NCBI GenBank assembly: GCA_958295465.1
Contig: OY282353.1
Coordinates: 3,649,001-3,713,000, forward strand
DNA from: an uncultured Gammaproteobacteria bacterium
GTDB lineage: Bacteria > Pseudomonadota > Gammaproteobacteria > HK1
Direction: 5' to 3'
Length of the DNA: 64,000 nucleotides
The first letter of the stretch is position 1; each line of letters opens with the position of its first letter. Made by a program: the position numbers and the translations under genes. This document shows, piece after piece, positions 54,962 through 63,700 of the stretch. The notes beneath the pieces are model-generated. The model made no database searches. It had not been told where the DNA came from and saw only the letters and a program-made list of their open reading frames with translations.

Positions 54962-55164
54962 GCGGCCCGCTCCCGGAACACGAAACGCAGGGCGAGAACG
55001 TACTTGGCGATCAGCCCGGCGAGGGTTCCCGCCGCCATGGCCGCGTACAGCTCGCAACGGCCGGTGTACAGGGTACTGCTGACGTACCGGGTTGCGACGT
55101 TGGCCGCCGTCGCGACCGCGGCAAAGGCGGCATGGCGCAGGGCGAAGAACGTGGGCGGCACCAT
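54958..55164 (-). CDS. Short GtrA-like membrane protein (half-length)
   Basis: 68 residues from MVPPTFFALRHAAFAAVATA. Two membrane helices and a closing RFVF motif (KYVLALRFVFRERA) match one half of the four-helix GtrA family, whose members (including mycobacterial Rv3789) assist polyprenyl-linked sugar transfer or anchoring. Full GtrA is about 120-130 residues, so it is either a minimal version working as a dimer or a truncated gene. Its stop overlaps the DprE1-like start. Confidence 0.6.
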   Translation of the reverse strand: MVPPTFFALRHAAFAAVATAANVATRYVSSTLYTGRCELYAAMAAGTLAGLIAKYVLALRFVFRERAA

Positions 55165-55171
55165 GCGCGCG

Positions 55172-56656
55172 TCACAGTGCGGCCGCGAACGCGGCCAGGA
55201 CGCCGAGGCCGACCAGCCAGCTCGTCCGGTCCCGCAGCGAGAAGACCAGCGGGTCGTCGTTATCCGGTAGCCGTTTGGAGTCATCCTCCCCGCGACCGGC
55301 GAGGAGCGCCAAGCGCCCCAGCCAGTAGAGCAGCAGCGGACAGATCAGCCACAGGAGCTCCGGGCGGGCATAGCGCGCCCCTGTCTCCGGGCTCTGGATG
55401 TAGAGGGTCAGAATCACCACCGAAGCGAAGCCGCTCGCCGCGCCCAGCGCCACCACTACCGGGAAGTCTTCGGCAAGATAGGCCCGACCGCCGGAGGCGG
55501 GCCGGCCGGACCCGCGCAGCGTGCGCAGCTCGCCTTGGCGCTTGACGATGGCCAAAGCGAGGAACAGGAACAGGAAGAAGGCGAGCAGCCAGGGCGACAG
55601 CGGAACCGACACCGCCGCCGCGCCGGCCAGCACCCGGACCGCATAGAGTATGGCGAGGGCGGTCACGTCGATGAAGATCTTGCGCTTCAGCGATAGCGAG
55701 TAGGCGCAGGTCACGGCCAGATACGCGAGAACCCAGAGCCCCGCCGCGGCGGACAGCCAGAACGCCAGGGCGAGCCCGCCGGCCGCCAGCGCGGCGCCGA
55801 GGCCGATCATCGGCAGCAGCGGCGCCTTCCCCGCCGCCATCGGGCGGTGGCGCTTGGCGGGGTGCCCGCGGTCGTGCGGGAGATCGAGCAGATCGTTCAG
55901 CAGGTAGGCGCCCGAGGCCACCGCCGACAGCGCCACGAACACCCCGGCGGCCACCAGATACGGCCCCGCGCCGGTCTCGTGCGCCGCGGCGAGGGGAACG
56001 AACACGAGCACGTTCTTCACCCACTGGTGCGGGCGCAACGCCCGGAACCAGTCGCGCGGGCCGCCGCCGAGCCCGGGCAGGAACCGGGCCTCGCCGTCCA
56101 GCGCTCGCACCTCGCGCGCGAGGTCCGCCCCAAGACCGACCCCGATGGCGCGCCGCGCCCGTTTCCAGACCGCCAGATCGCGCCGCTCGTTGCCGATGTA
56201 ATCGAACCCGCGCTCGCCGAAGCGCGCGGCCAGAGCGGCCGCCTTGGCCTCGCCCGCCAGGTTGGTGCGCCCGTCCGAGGCGAGGTAGCCCGCCGCCCCC
56301 ACCGTCTCGGCGAGCGGCGAGACCGCACGCGCATCAGAGGCGGAGGCCAGCCACACCGAGCGTCCCGCGGCCTGCGCGTCGGCAATCTCCTCCAGCACGG
56401 CCGGGTTCCACGCCAGAGTGTCGGGGGGCAACGAAACCGCCTCCGCGATCCTGCGCTTCAGTCCGGCACGTCCCCTCACCATGGCCGCGGCCAGCCGGAA
56501 CGGCAGGGCGAACAGGCTGAGCGGCGAGACCGAGAGCAGCCGGGCGATCCCCTCGATCAGCAGATCCCCGCCGATCAGCGAGCCGTCGACGTCGACGACC
56601 AACGGCGGCTCGGCAGGTGGCTCGTCGGCCGTCCGGCAAGCTCGCTCACGCTGCAT
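55172..56656 (-). CDS. HAD phosphatase-UbiA prenyltransferase fusion (DPPR synthase-like)
   Basis: 494 residues. The N-terminal ~190 residues are a HAD-type hydrolase (VDVDGSLIGGDLLIEG, Asp nucleophile; WLASASDARAV; YIGNERRDLAVW). The rest is a UbiA integral membrane prenyltransferase with GAYLLNDLLDLPHDRGHPAK (NDxxDxxxD) and a second Asp loop around SLKRKIFIDVTALAILYAV. Such fusions make polyprenylphosphoryl-5-phosphoribose from PRPP and remove the phosphate, the first committed steps to polyprenyl-phosphate arabinose. First gene of the seven-gene operon. Confidence 0.82.
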   Translation of the reverse strand: MQRERACRTADEPPAEPPLVVDVDGSLIGGDLLIEGIARLLSVSPLSLFALPFRLAAAMVRGRAGLKRRIAEAVSLPPDTLAWNPAVLEEIADAQAAGRSVWLASASDARAVSPLAETVGAAGYLASDGRTNLAGEAKAAALAARFGERGFDYIGNERRDLAVWKRARRAIGVGLGADLAREVRALDGEARFLPGLGGGPRDWFRALRPHQWVKNVLVFVPLAAAHETGAGPYLVAAGVFVALSAVASGAYLLNDLLDLPHDRGHPAKRHRPMAAGKAPLLPMIGLGAALAAGGLALAFWLSAAAGLWVLAYLAVTCAYSLSLKRKIFIDVTALAILYAVRVLAGAAAVSVPLSPWLLAFFLFLFLALAIVKRQGELRTLRGSGRPASGGRAYLAEDFPVVVALGAASGFASVVILTLYIQSPETGARYARPELLWLICPLLLYWLGRLALLAGRGEDDSKRLPDNDDPLVFSLRDRTSWLVGLGVLAAFAAAL

Positions 56657-56726
56657 GGCTTTGCGTCGGAGGCTCTGGAAGAAATGGCCGCCGCAGACTC
56701 CATCGCAGCAACGAACCGTTCACGCG

Positions 56727-56732
56727 ATCATA
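56727..56732 (-). promoter_or_regulatory. Candidate -10 box for the arabinose-lipid operon
   Basis: TATGAT on the minus strand, about 70 bp upstream of the UbiA-HAD ATG. The best -35 (TTGCCG) is 20 bp away, so support is weak. 56657-56860 contains no gene. Confidence 0.3.
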
Positions 56733-56860
56733 CACAATTGGTACGCGGAGCTCGGCAACGAGCGCTGGTGGATGGCTGTGCCGGTGTGGCTGCCCCGGCG
56801 GCGGGCGGGCTGGTGCTTCGCGCGCCAGCTTCGGGGGTGTGTTCGAGTCCTTGAGCTTCC

Positions 56861-57436
56861 TCAGCCTTCCTGACGCGCCCCCAGATACGCGCTGTTCCTG
56901 ATGTGCTGGTAGAGGGCTCGGAATTCGCGATCGACGGTCGGTCCGAAGACGGGATCGGCCTGTGCCTCGAATGTCTGCATGATCACCGGCCAGTCCGCGT
57001 CGCCAAGCAGCATCTCGGCTTCGGCGAAGACCGCCTCTTCTTCCAGGCGGGCGTGGTATCGCAGGAATTCCACGTAGTCGCGGCCAGCCGCGAGCAGCTC
57101 CTGCCGCTCGACCATCGCTCCGTCGACCACCCGGCGCAGTACATCGTGGAATGCCTCGCCCTTCTTCGCGAGCGCGCCGTGCTCCCGGAGCAGCGCCGCG
57201 ATGGTGTCCTCGGTTGCCGATACGACTCCGCGGGCGCGCATCCGTTGGAACATCAGGTCATCCTTCGGATGGTGTGTATGGTCGGGGTAGCGGGTCATAT
57301 AGGTCATGATGTCCCGCATCAGCTCGAAGTTGCCGTTGCTCTCGTCCTCGACCACGTCGAGTTCGCGCGCGAGCAGATCGAGCAGTTGGTTGATGTTGCG
57401 GTGATCTTCGTGAAGAGCGCCCAGTACCGTGGACAT
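56861..57436 (-). CDS. Hemerythrin HHE-domain protein
   Basis: 191 residues from MSTVLGALHEDHRNINQLLD. The helical-bundle iron ligands are in place: LHEDH, HTHHPKDDLMF, REHGALAKKGE and FLRYHARLEEEAVF. Bacterial hemerythrin-like proteins bind O2 or NO or help repair Fe-S clusters. It follows the ccoS remnant on the same strand, so it may once have belonged to a cbb3-oxidase locus. Confidence 0.87.
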   Translation of the reverse strand: MSTVLGALHEDHRNINQLLDLLARELDVVEDESNGNFELMRDIMTYMTRYPDHTHHPKDDLMFQRMRARGVVSATEDTIAALLREHGALAKKGEAFHDVLRRVVDGAMVERQELLAAGRDYVEFLRYHARLEEEAVFAEAEMLLGDADWPVIMQTFEAQADPVFGPTVDREFRALYQHIRNSAYLGARQEG

Positions 57437-57518
57437 GCCGCAGCCTCCCGTGCGGATGATCCCGCGTCGCATCCGCATCCATCAGACCATGAGAGCGCGG
57501 CGCCCCGTTTGATCCCGA

Positions 57519-57668
57519 TCAATCCGCCGGGGATCTCTCGTCTTCGTCGTCGTCGGAGAGAATCCGCACCGCCGGGGTGTCGAGGTCGTCGAGCTGCCCG
57601 GACCGAACCGCCCATACGAAGATCCCGGCGACCGCTACGGCGACAACGGCCCGGTTTTGTCCTCCCGT
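57519..57668 (-). pseudogene. ccoS: ccoS remnant (cbb3 oxidase maturation protein), 5'-truncated
   Basis: Encodes [20 protein letters not shown] then [17 protein letters not shown], the diagnostic CcoS core (WAVRSGQFDDLxxPAxRILxDD). The conserved N-terminal start (M-x-x-L-Y-x-L-I-P) is missing and no in-frame ATG, GTG or TTG lies near, so the gene lost its 5' end where xdhC sequence begins on the other strand. It could only be alive if an upstream fusion start were used. Confidence 0.65.
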
Positions 57669-57755
57669 TTTGCCCTCCCATGGTTCGCGGTCGGTCCGCT
57701 TCCTGCAACTTCTGTAGAATCCGACGCCTGCTGCGTCGTGGTGGAGATCGAGCCG

Positions 57756-58862
57756 ATGCGGATCTGGCCGAGGGTCGCGGAGATGGTCGGCTCGCACGGG
57801 CGTTGCGCGCTGGTGACGGTCGCGGCGGTCCGTGGCTCCGCGCCACGCGAGCCCGGAGCGCGCATGGTGATCGCGCCGGACGGCGGCTTCCATGGAACGA
57901 TCGGGGGCGGCGAGCTCGAATGGCGGGCCATCGGTGCGGCGCGCGACGCGCTTTCACGAAATGCACCGGCGGCGACCCTCGACCGGTTCACCCTGGGTCC
58001 CGATCTCGGCCAGTGCTGCGGCGGAAGCGTGCGGCTGCTCACCGAGGTCTTCGATCGTGACCGGCTCGATGAAATCCGGACCCTCGCCGCGCGTGAAGCC
58101 GCCGGACCCTTCGTGACCCGCGGGCGGATCGGTCCGCGGGCGGTCGAACGCATCGTCATCGACGACGCCGGGCACGAGAGGGGTGAGGCGCGTGAGGCGT
58201 CCAGCCCTGCAAGCGGCGACCGCTGGCGCGGTCGCTTGGCGATTCCGCGCAGCGGAATCGCGGGTGCCTCGACCAACGCCACTCCTGCCCCTGCCGAGCG
58301 CGTCCTCGGCGGAGTCGTTCCGCACGAGGTTCCTCCCGTCGTGATCGAGGACGACGGCGCCATCGTCGAGCGGTTCCGCAACCCCCGGCGCCCGCTCTGG
58401 CTGTTCGGCGCCGGCCATGTCGGCCGTGCCCTGATGCTCGCCCTCGCCCCGCTGCCCTTCGATGTCACCTGGATCGACGAGCGCGAGGACGTTTTCCCCG
58501 CCGTGGTTCCTGCCAGCGTGCGCCCGTTGCGAAGCGCCGATCCCGCGGGCGAGCTTGCCCATGCCCCCGACGGCGCCTTCGTGGTGGTGATGACCCACAA
58601 CCATCCGCTCGATCTGGCCATCGTCCACGCGGCGCTCGCGGCCGCGCCGCCGGGGGCGGCGGGGCGCTTCGGCTACGTGGGGCTCATCGGATCGGCCAGC
58701 AAGCGGGCGAGGTTCGCGCGCAGGCTGCGCGAGGCCGGTATCGCGGAGGATCGGATCGCGGGGCTCGTCTGTCCCATCGGCATGACCTCGATCCGCTCGA
58801 AGCACCCGGCGGCCATCGCGGCCGGCATCGTCGCGCAGCTCCTCGAACGGGCGGGTGCGTGA
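57756..58862 (+). CDS. xdhC: Xanthine dehydrogenase accessory/maturation protein XdhC
   Basis: 368 residues from [15 protein letters not shown]; earlier in-frame starts to 57657 are less likely. N-terminal XdhC motif [30 protein letters not shown] and [10 protein letters not shown] (~85, Moco-binding Cys pair); C-terminal Rossmann domain [14 protein letters not shown] (~215) and [20 protein letters not shown]. XdhC sulfurates molybdopterin and loads it into XdhB. It lies 14.7 kb from xdhB, which it normally follows. A ~45-residue insertion at ~148-190 ([18 protein letters not shown] onward) contains a palindromic element. Confidence 0.88.
   Translation: MRIWPRVAEMVGSHGRCALVTVAAVRGSAPREPGARMVIAPDGGFHGTIGGGELEWRAIGAARDALSRNAPAATLDRFTLGPDLGQCCGGSVRLLTEVFDRDRLDEIRTLAAREAAGPFVTRGRIGPRAVERIVIDDAGHERGEAREASSPASGDRWRGRLAIPRSGIAGASTNATPAPAERVLGGVVPHEVPPVVIEDDGAIVERFRNPRRPLWLFGAGHVGRALMLALAPLPFDVTWIDEREDVFPAVVPASVRPLRSADPAGELAHAPDGAFVVVMTHNHPLDLAIVHAALAAAPPGAAGRFGYVGLIGSASKRARFARRLREAGIAEDRIAGLVCPIGMTSIRSKHPAAIAAGIVAQLLERAGA
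58212..58280 (+). repeat. Palindrome-type coding insertion, copy 2 (complete)
   Basis: Begins AGCGGCGACCGCTGGCGCGG, contains a perfect stem CGATTCCGC / GCGGAATCG with a 3-nt loop (58240-58260), and ends GGGTGCCTCGACCAACGCC. It is read in frame in xdhC between otherwise contiguous conserved blocks. A core-deleted copy is at 38560 and a partial one at 44011. Confidence 0.65.
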
Positions 58863-59079
58863 GCGCCTGCGCCCGTGCAGGCATGGATTCGACCGTGCGT
58901 CGGATCCCTCCGATGCGCCCGAACCGCCGGCCCGCCCCGGAGCCGAGGGTTTCGTGTGTTCGGCGCTGTCAACGGCAAGGGCGAGGCCGGCCCGGAGCAC
59001 TTGGGCGGCCTGAGCGCGGCGGCTTCGATATGCGTCCGGAGTGGGAGATCGGGCTCGGCGCGAGGGATGGGAGGGTGCC

Positions 59080-60651
59080 ATGAGCGAGCCGTCGTCCGGG
59101 ATGAATGGGCCGCCGTCCGGAAACGGGGAGTACCTGCTCGAAGCGCTGGACGTCGTGAAGCGCTTCGGCGACTTCACCGCGAATGATCGGGTGACCCTGC
59201 GTCTGCGCCCGGGGGAGATCCACGCGCTGCTCGGCGAGAACGGCGCCGGCAAGTCCACGCTCGTCAAGATCGTCTACGGCGCGCTCCAGCCCACGGAAGG
59301 GCGCCTGCGCTGGCGCGGCGAGCCGGTGACGGTCGCGAATCCCGCCGCCGCCCGGCGGCTGGGGATCGGCATGGTCTTCCAGCACTTCTCGCTGTTCGAA
59401 GCGCTCTCCGTGGCGGAGAACATCGCGCTCGCGCTGCCCCCCGGCCCGTTCGACCTGCGGGCGCTGGGCGCGCGCATCGCGCAGGTCTCGGCGGAGTACG
59501 GTCTGCCGCTGGAGCCGACCGCCCTGGTCGCGGACCTGTCCGTCGGGGAGCGCCAGCGCATCGAGATCGTGCGCTGCCTCCTCCAGGAACCGCGCCTGCT
59601 GATCATGGACGAGCCGACCGCGGTGCTCACCCCGCAGGAAGCCGAGCAGCTCTTCGTCACGCTGCGCCGGCTCGCGGACGACGGCTGCTCGGTGCTGTAC
59701 ATCTCGCATCGGCTGGCGGAAGTGCAGCGGCTCTGCCACGACGCGACGATCCTGCGCCACGGCAAGGTGGTGGCGAACGTCGATCCGCAAGCCGAGACGG
59801 CCGGCTCGCTCGCCCGGCTGATGGTCGGCGCGCACGTGCATACGGTGAGCATGGAGGCGCGCGCAGGCGACGGACCGGTGATGCTTGCCGTCTCCGGCCT
59901 GACCCTCCCCGCCGGCGGTCCGTTCGGCGTGCCGTTGCGCAGCGTCTCGATCGAGGTCCGGGCCGGAGAGGTGGTCGCGATCGCGGGGGTGGCGGGCAAC
60001 GGACAGTCCGAGCTCTTCGAGGCGTTGTCGGGTGAACGGCTCGCGCCGTCGCCGGAGGCCATCGCCGTGGCCGGCGTCCCCTGCGGGACGCAGGGGGTCA
60101 CTGCGCGCCGCCGGCTCGGCGCCGCCTTCGTGCCGGAGGAGCGGCTCGGGCACAGCGCGGTTCCCGGCTTCGTGCTCTCGGAGAACGTGCTCCTCACCCA
60201 GCACGCCTGCGGCCGCGGGATGGTGCGCGCGGGGTTCGTCATCCGGCCCGAGACCCGGACGGTTGCGCATCGCGTCAACACCCGCTTCGACGTGCGCACG
60301 AGCCACGAGAATCCGGAGGCGAGCGCGCTCTCCGGCGGCAATCTCCAGAAGTTCGTGGTCGGGCGCGAGCTCGACCGCGACCCGAGGGTGGTGGTGATCG
60401 ACCAGCCGACCTGGGGGGTGGACGCGGGCGCCGCCGCGCTCATCCGCCAAGCGCTCGTGGACATGGCGCGGGCCGGCGTCGCGGTGCTGGTGGTGAGCCA
60501 GGATCTGGACGAGATCTTCGAGATCGCGGATCGCATCGCGGTGATCTCGCGCGGGGAGCTGTCCGAGGCATATCCGGCGGACACGATCGACCGCGAGCGC
60601 ATCGGCCTGCTGATGGCCGGAGCGCACGAGACCGGCGCCGCTACACCGTAA
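59080..60651 (+). CDS. Nucleoside/simple-sugar ABC transporter ATPase (double ABC)
   Basis: 523 residues from ATG 59080, directly after GGGAGGG. Two ABC domains: the first has GENGAGKST, LSVGERQRIEIV and LLIMDEPT; the second has a degenerate P-loop GVAGNGQSE and LSGGNLQKFVVGREL, the usual asymmetry of the BMP-type nucleoside (YufO/NupO) and sugar (RbsA) families. EERLGHSAVPGFVLSENVLL favours the BMP nucleoside/purine group. No permease or BMP lipoprotein gene follows, so it is an orphan in this window. It lies 217 bp after xdhC, consistent with purine uptake. 58863-59079 shows no gene. Confidence 0.87.
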   Translation: MSEPSSGMNGPPSGNGEYLLEALDVVKRFGDFTANDRVTLRLRPGEIHALLGENGAGKSTLVKIVYGALQPTEGRLRWRGEPVTVANPAAARRLGIGMVFQHFSLFEALSVAENIALALPPGPFDLRALGARIAQVSAEYGLPLEPTALVADLSVGERQRIEIVRCLLQEPRLLIMDEPTAVLTPQEAEQLFVTLRRLADDGCSVLYISHRLAEVQRLCHDATILRHGKVVANVDPQAETAGSLARLMVGAHVHTVSMEARAGDGPVMLAVSGLTLPAGGPFGVPLRSVSIEVRAGEVVAIAGVAGNGQSELFEALSGERLAPSPEAIAVAGVPCGTQGVTARRRLGAAFVPEERLGHSAVPGFVLSENVLLTQHACGRGMVRAGFVIRPETRTVAHRVNTRFDVRTSHENPEASALSGGNLQKFVVGRELDRDPRVVVIDQPTWGVDAGAAALIRQALVDMARAGVAVLVVSQDLDEIFEIADRIAVISRGELSEAYPADTIDRERIGLLMAGAHETGAATP

Positions 60652-60741
60652 TCCGTAGCTGCATTCCCAACGCCCGCGTGATCCACATCACCGTAGTGAA
60701 GGTGGGGTTGCCGTCCTCGGACAACGCCTTGTAAGGAGCGC
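60641..60741 (-). pseudogene. HigA-like addiction-module antidote, C-terminal fragment
   Basis: Reads YKALSEDGNPTFTTVMWITR then ALGMQLRITV and stop, the conserved end of the putative addiction-module antidote family (YRALSPDGNP-x-F-x-T-V-x-K-V-x-R-A-L-G-L-x-L). The N-terminal helix-turn-helix and the partner toxin are absent. Its last codons overlap the end of the ABC gene on the other strand. Confidence 0.6.
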
Positions 60742-60797
60742 CCGCACCCGACGCCGGCGGGTCGTACCGGCCGCGAACGAGGCACTGGTATCGCTAC

Positions 60798-63700
60798 ATG
60801 AGTATCGGGGAAGTCTTTCGGGGCCGCCTGTTCGCAGAGGATTTCCTCGCCGAATCCATTGTCCGCTCGGCCGACTGGTCGGAGCTCGACGATGCGGCGC
60901 TCGACGACCTCGAAGCCGCACTCCGGACGATACTCGATCGCTTCCCGATCGCGGGCTCTCCCAACGAGAGCCAGACCGAGGACGACCTGATCTGGCCGGT
61001 CCTGCATTGCCTCGGCTGGACGGCGAGCCTGCGCCAACAGAACCTCACACCCCGGGGCCGGGGCGACGTTCCCGACGGGCTGCTGTTCGCCGACGACGCT
61101 GCGAAGGATCGGGCCAACCGATTCCGGGAGGAGTGGAGGCGTTACGCGCTCGGGGTCGCGGTGGTCGAGTCCAAGCGCTGGCTCCGGCCCGTCGACCGCC
61201 GCTCCGGGGACAAAGAGGAGGGGACCGCGCCCTCGACCCAGATGCTCCGCTATCTCCGGCGCGTGGACGACCTGACCTCCGGAGGGCTTCGCTGGGGCAT
61301 CCTGACGAACGGCGCGCGCTGGCGGCTGTACTACCAGGGAGCCCGGTCCGTCTCCGAGCAGTTCTTCGAAATCGACCTCGCGGCCGTTCTCGATCTCCCC
61401 GGCCACAACGACGGCCTCTTCGCGCTCTCCGAGTCCGAACGCCGCCACGGCCTCAAGCTGTTCGTCCTCTTCTTCCGCCGGGAAGCCTTCCTCCCCGGCG
61501 CCGCCGACTCGCGCACCCTCCACCGGCGGGCGCTCGACGAGGGCCGATTCCACCAGGAGCGGGTTGCCGCCAACCTGTCCAACCTGGTCTTCGGCCGCGT
61601 CTTTCCCGAGCTGGCCGGCGCCATCGCCGCCGCTGCGCCGGATGCGCCCCTTGGAGAGGTGCGCGATGGCGCCCTCGTCGTCCTCTATCGCCTGCTGTTC
61701 ATCCTGTACGCCGAGGATCGCGATCTGCTGCCGGTGCGCGACGCGCGCTACGACGACTACGGCCTCCGCGACAAGGTGCGCGGCGACGTGGGGAAGCGCA
61801 AGGACCGCGGCGATACCTTCTCGGAGACCGCCGCCCGCTACTGGTCGGCCATCGACGACCTTTGCCGAATGGTTGACGAGGGCGACGCCTCGATCGGCCT
61901 TCCGCCCTACAACGGCGGTCTCTTCGACCGCGCGTGCGCTCCGCTCCTCGCCCGGATCCGGCTGGGCGATCGGGTCATGGCCGACGTCATCGACGCGCTG
62001 TCGTTCGAGGCCGGGCCGGAAGGTCGTCGCTACATCAACTACCGCGATCTGAGCGTCCAGCAGCTCGGCTCGATATACGAGCGGCTCCTGGAACACGAAA
62101 TCGTTCGCGACGGAGACGGAATCGTCGTCCGCCCGAACGTCTTTGCGCGCAAGGGATCGGGCAGCTACTACACCCCCGACGAGCTGGTGAGCCTGATCAT
62201 CGAGGAGACCATCGGGCCGCTGGTGAGATTCCGGCTCGACGCGTTTGCCGCCGAGGCGGCGAGACTGAGGAAGAGCCGGCGGCCCGGTCCGGTCAGGCTC
62301 GACGAGCTGAAACGCCTCGATCCGGCCATGAAGCTGCTCGAACTCAAGGTCTGCGACCCGGCCATGGGATCGGGACACTTCCTGGTCGGCTTCGTGGACT
62401 ACCTGGCCGACCGGGTGATTGCGTCCATGGCCGAGGCGGAGGCGGCGATGGAGGGGTACGTTTCACCGCTTGTCGAAGACATAGACACCGTTCGTGACAC
62501 GGTCCTCGGCAACGCCGGCGAGCGAGGCTGGACCATTCGACCGGAGCAGCTCGACGATCGTCACGTCGTCCGGCGCATGGTGCTCAAGCGCTGCGTGTAC
62601 GGCGTGGACAAGAATCCGATGGCGGTGGAGCTGGCCAAGGTATCGCTGTGGCTGCATACCTTCACCGTTGGTGCGCCGCTCGGCTTCCTCGATCACCACC
62701 TGCGTTGCGGCGACAGCCTGTTCGGCTGCTGGGTGCGACAAGGATTCGACCGTGCGGAGGAAGGAGGCCGTCTTTATCTGCATGAACCTTTGAACTGGGC
62801 GATGCAGGCGACCCGTTCGATGCAGGTGGTCGAGATGTTGAGCGACGCGGCGATTGACGAGGCCCATCATTCGGCCGGGGTGTTCGCCGGCGTTCAAAGG
62901 CAGACCGCGCCCCTCGACGCCTTCCTGTCGCTCGTCCACGCTTTCGAGTGGCTGAACGTATGCGATGGGGAGGACGAGGCCGCCCTCCAGTCCTTCTTCA
63001 TCGGCGCCTTCGGCGATCCGGTGGACATCGCGATGGGGCCGGCTCCGGTTGCGGACAGGACGCCGGGTTTGGTGGAGAACGAAACGTCAGGGTCCGAGGC
63101 GAGTGAAACGGCAGAGCTGGTAGCGAGCAGCGCACCGGAACCCGGGGCAGGCGAGGCGTCGGAGCGGGAAGCGACCGAAGCACCGGAACCGGGGACGAAG
63201 GAGACGGCGCGCTCGCAGCGGTTCGACTCGTTGCTCGAACGCACCCGGGGGCTCATCGCGCGTGCCCGGGCACTGGCCGCAGAGGAACGATTCCTCAACT
63301 GGCAGGTCGCCTTCCCCGGCGTGTGGTCGGATTGGGATTCGAATGAACGGTACGGCGGCTTCGACGCGGTGATTGGCAACCCGCCCTGGGATCGGATGAA
63401 GCTGCAACAGGTGGAGTGGTTCGCCGTGCGCCGTCCCGAGATCGCCCGCGCCCAGCGCGCCGCCGATCGCAAGCGCATGATCGAGGCGTTACGAGACGGC
63501 GGGGACCCGCTCGCCGCCGACTTCGAGCGGGCGAACGAGCGGGCCGAGTCCGCCCTCCGGGTCGCGCGGACCAGCGGCGATTATCCCTGGCTGGCTCGTG
63601 GCGACGTGAACCTCTATTCCCTGTTCGTGGAGCGGGCGATGGCGCTCGTCAGCCCGTGCGGGGTGGTGGGTCTGCTGACCCCGTCCGGCATCGCCTCCGA

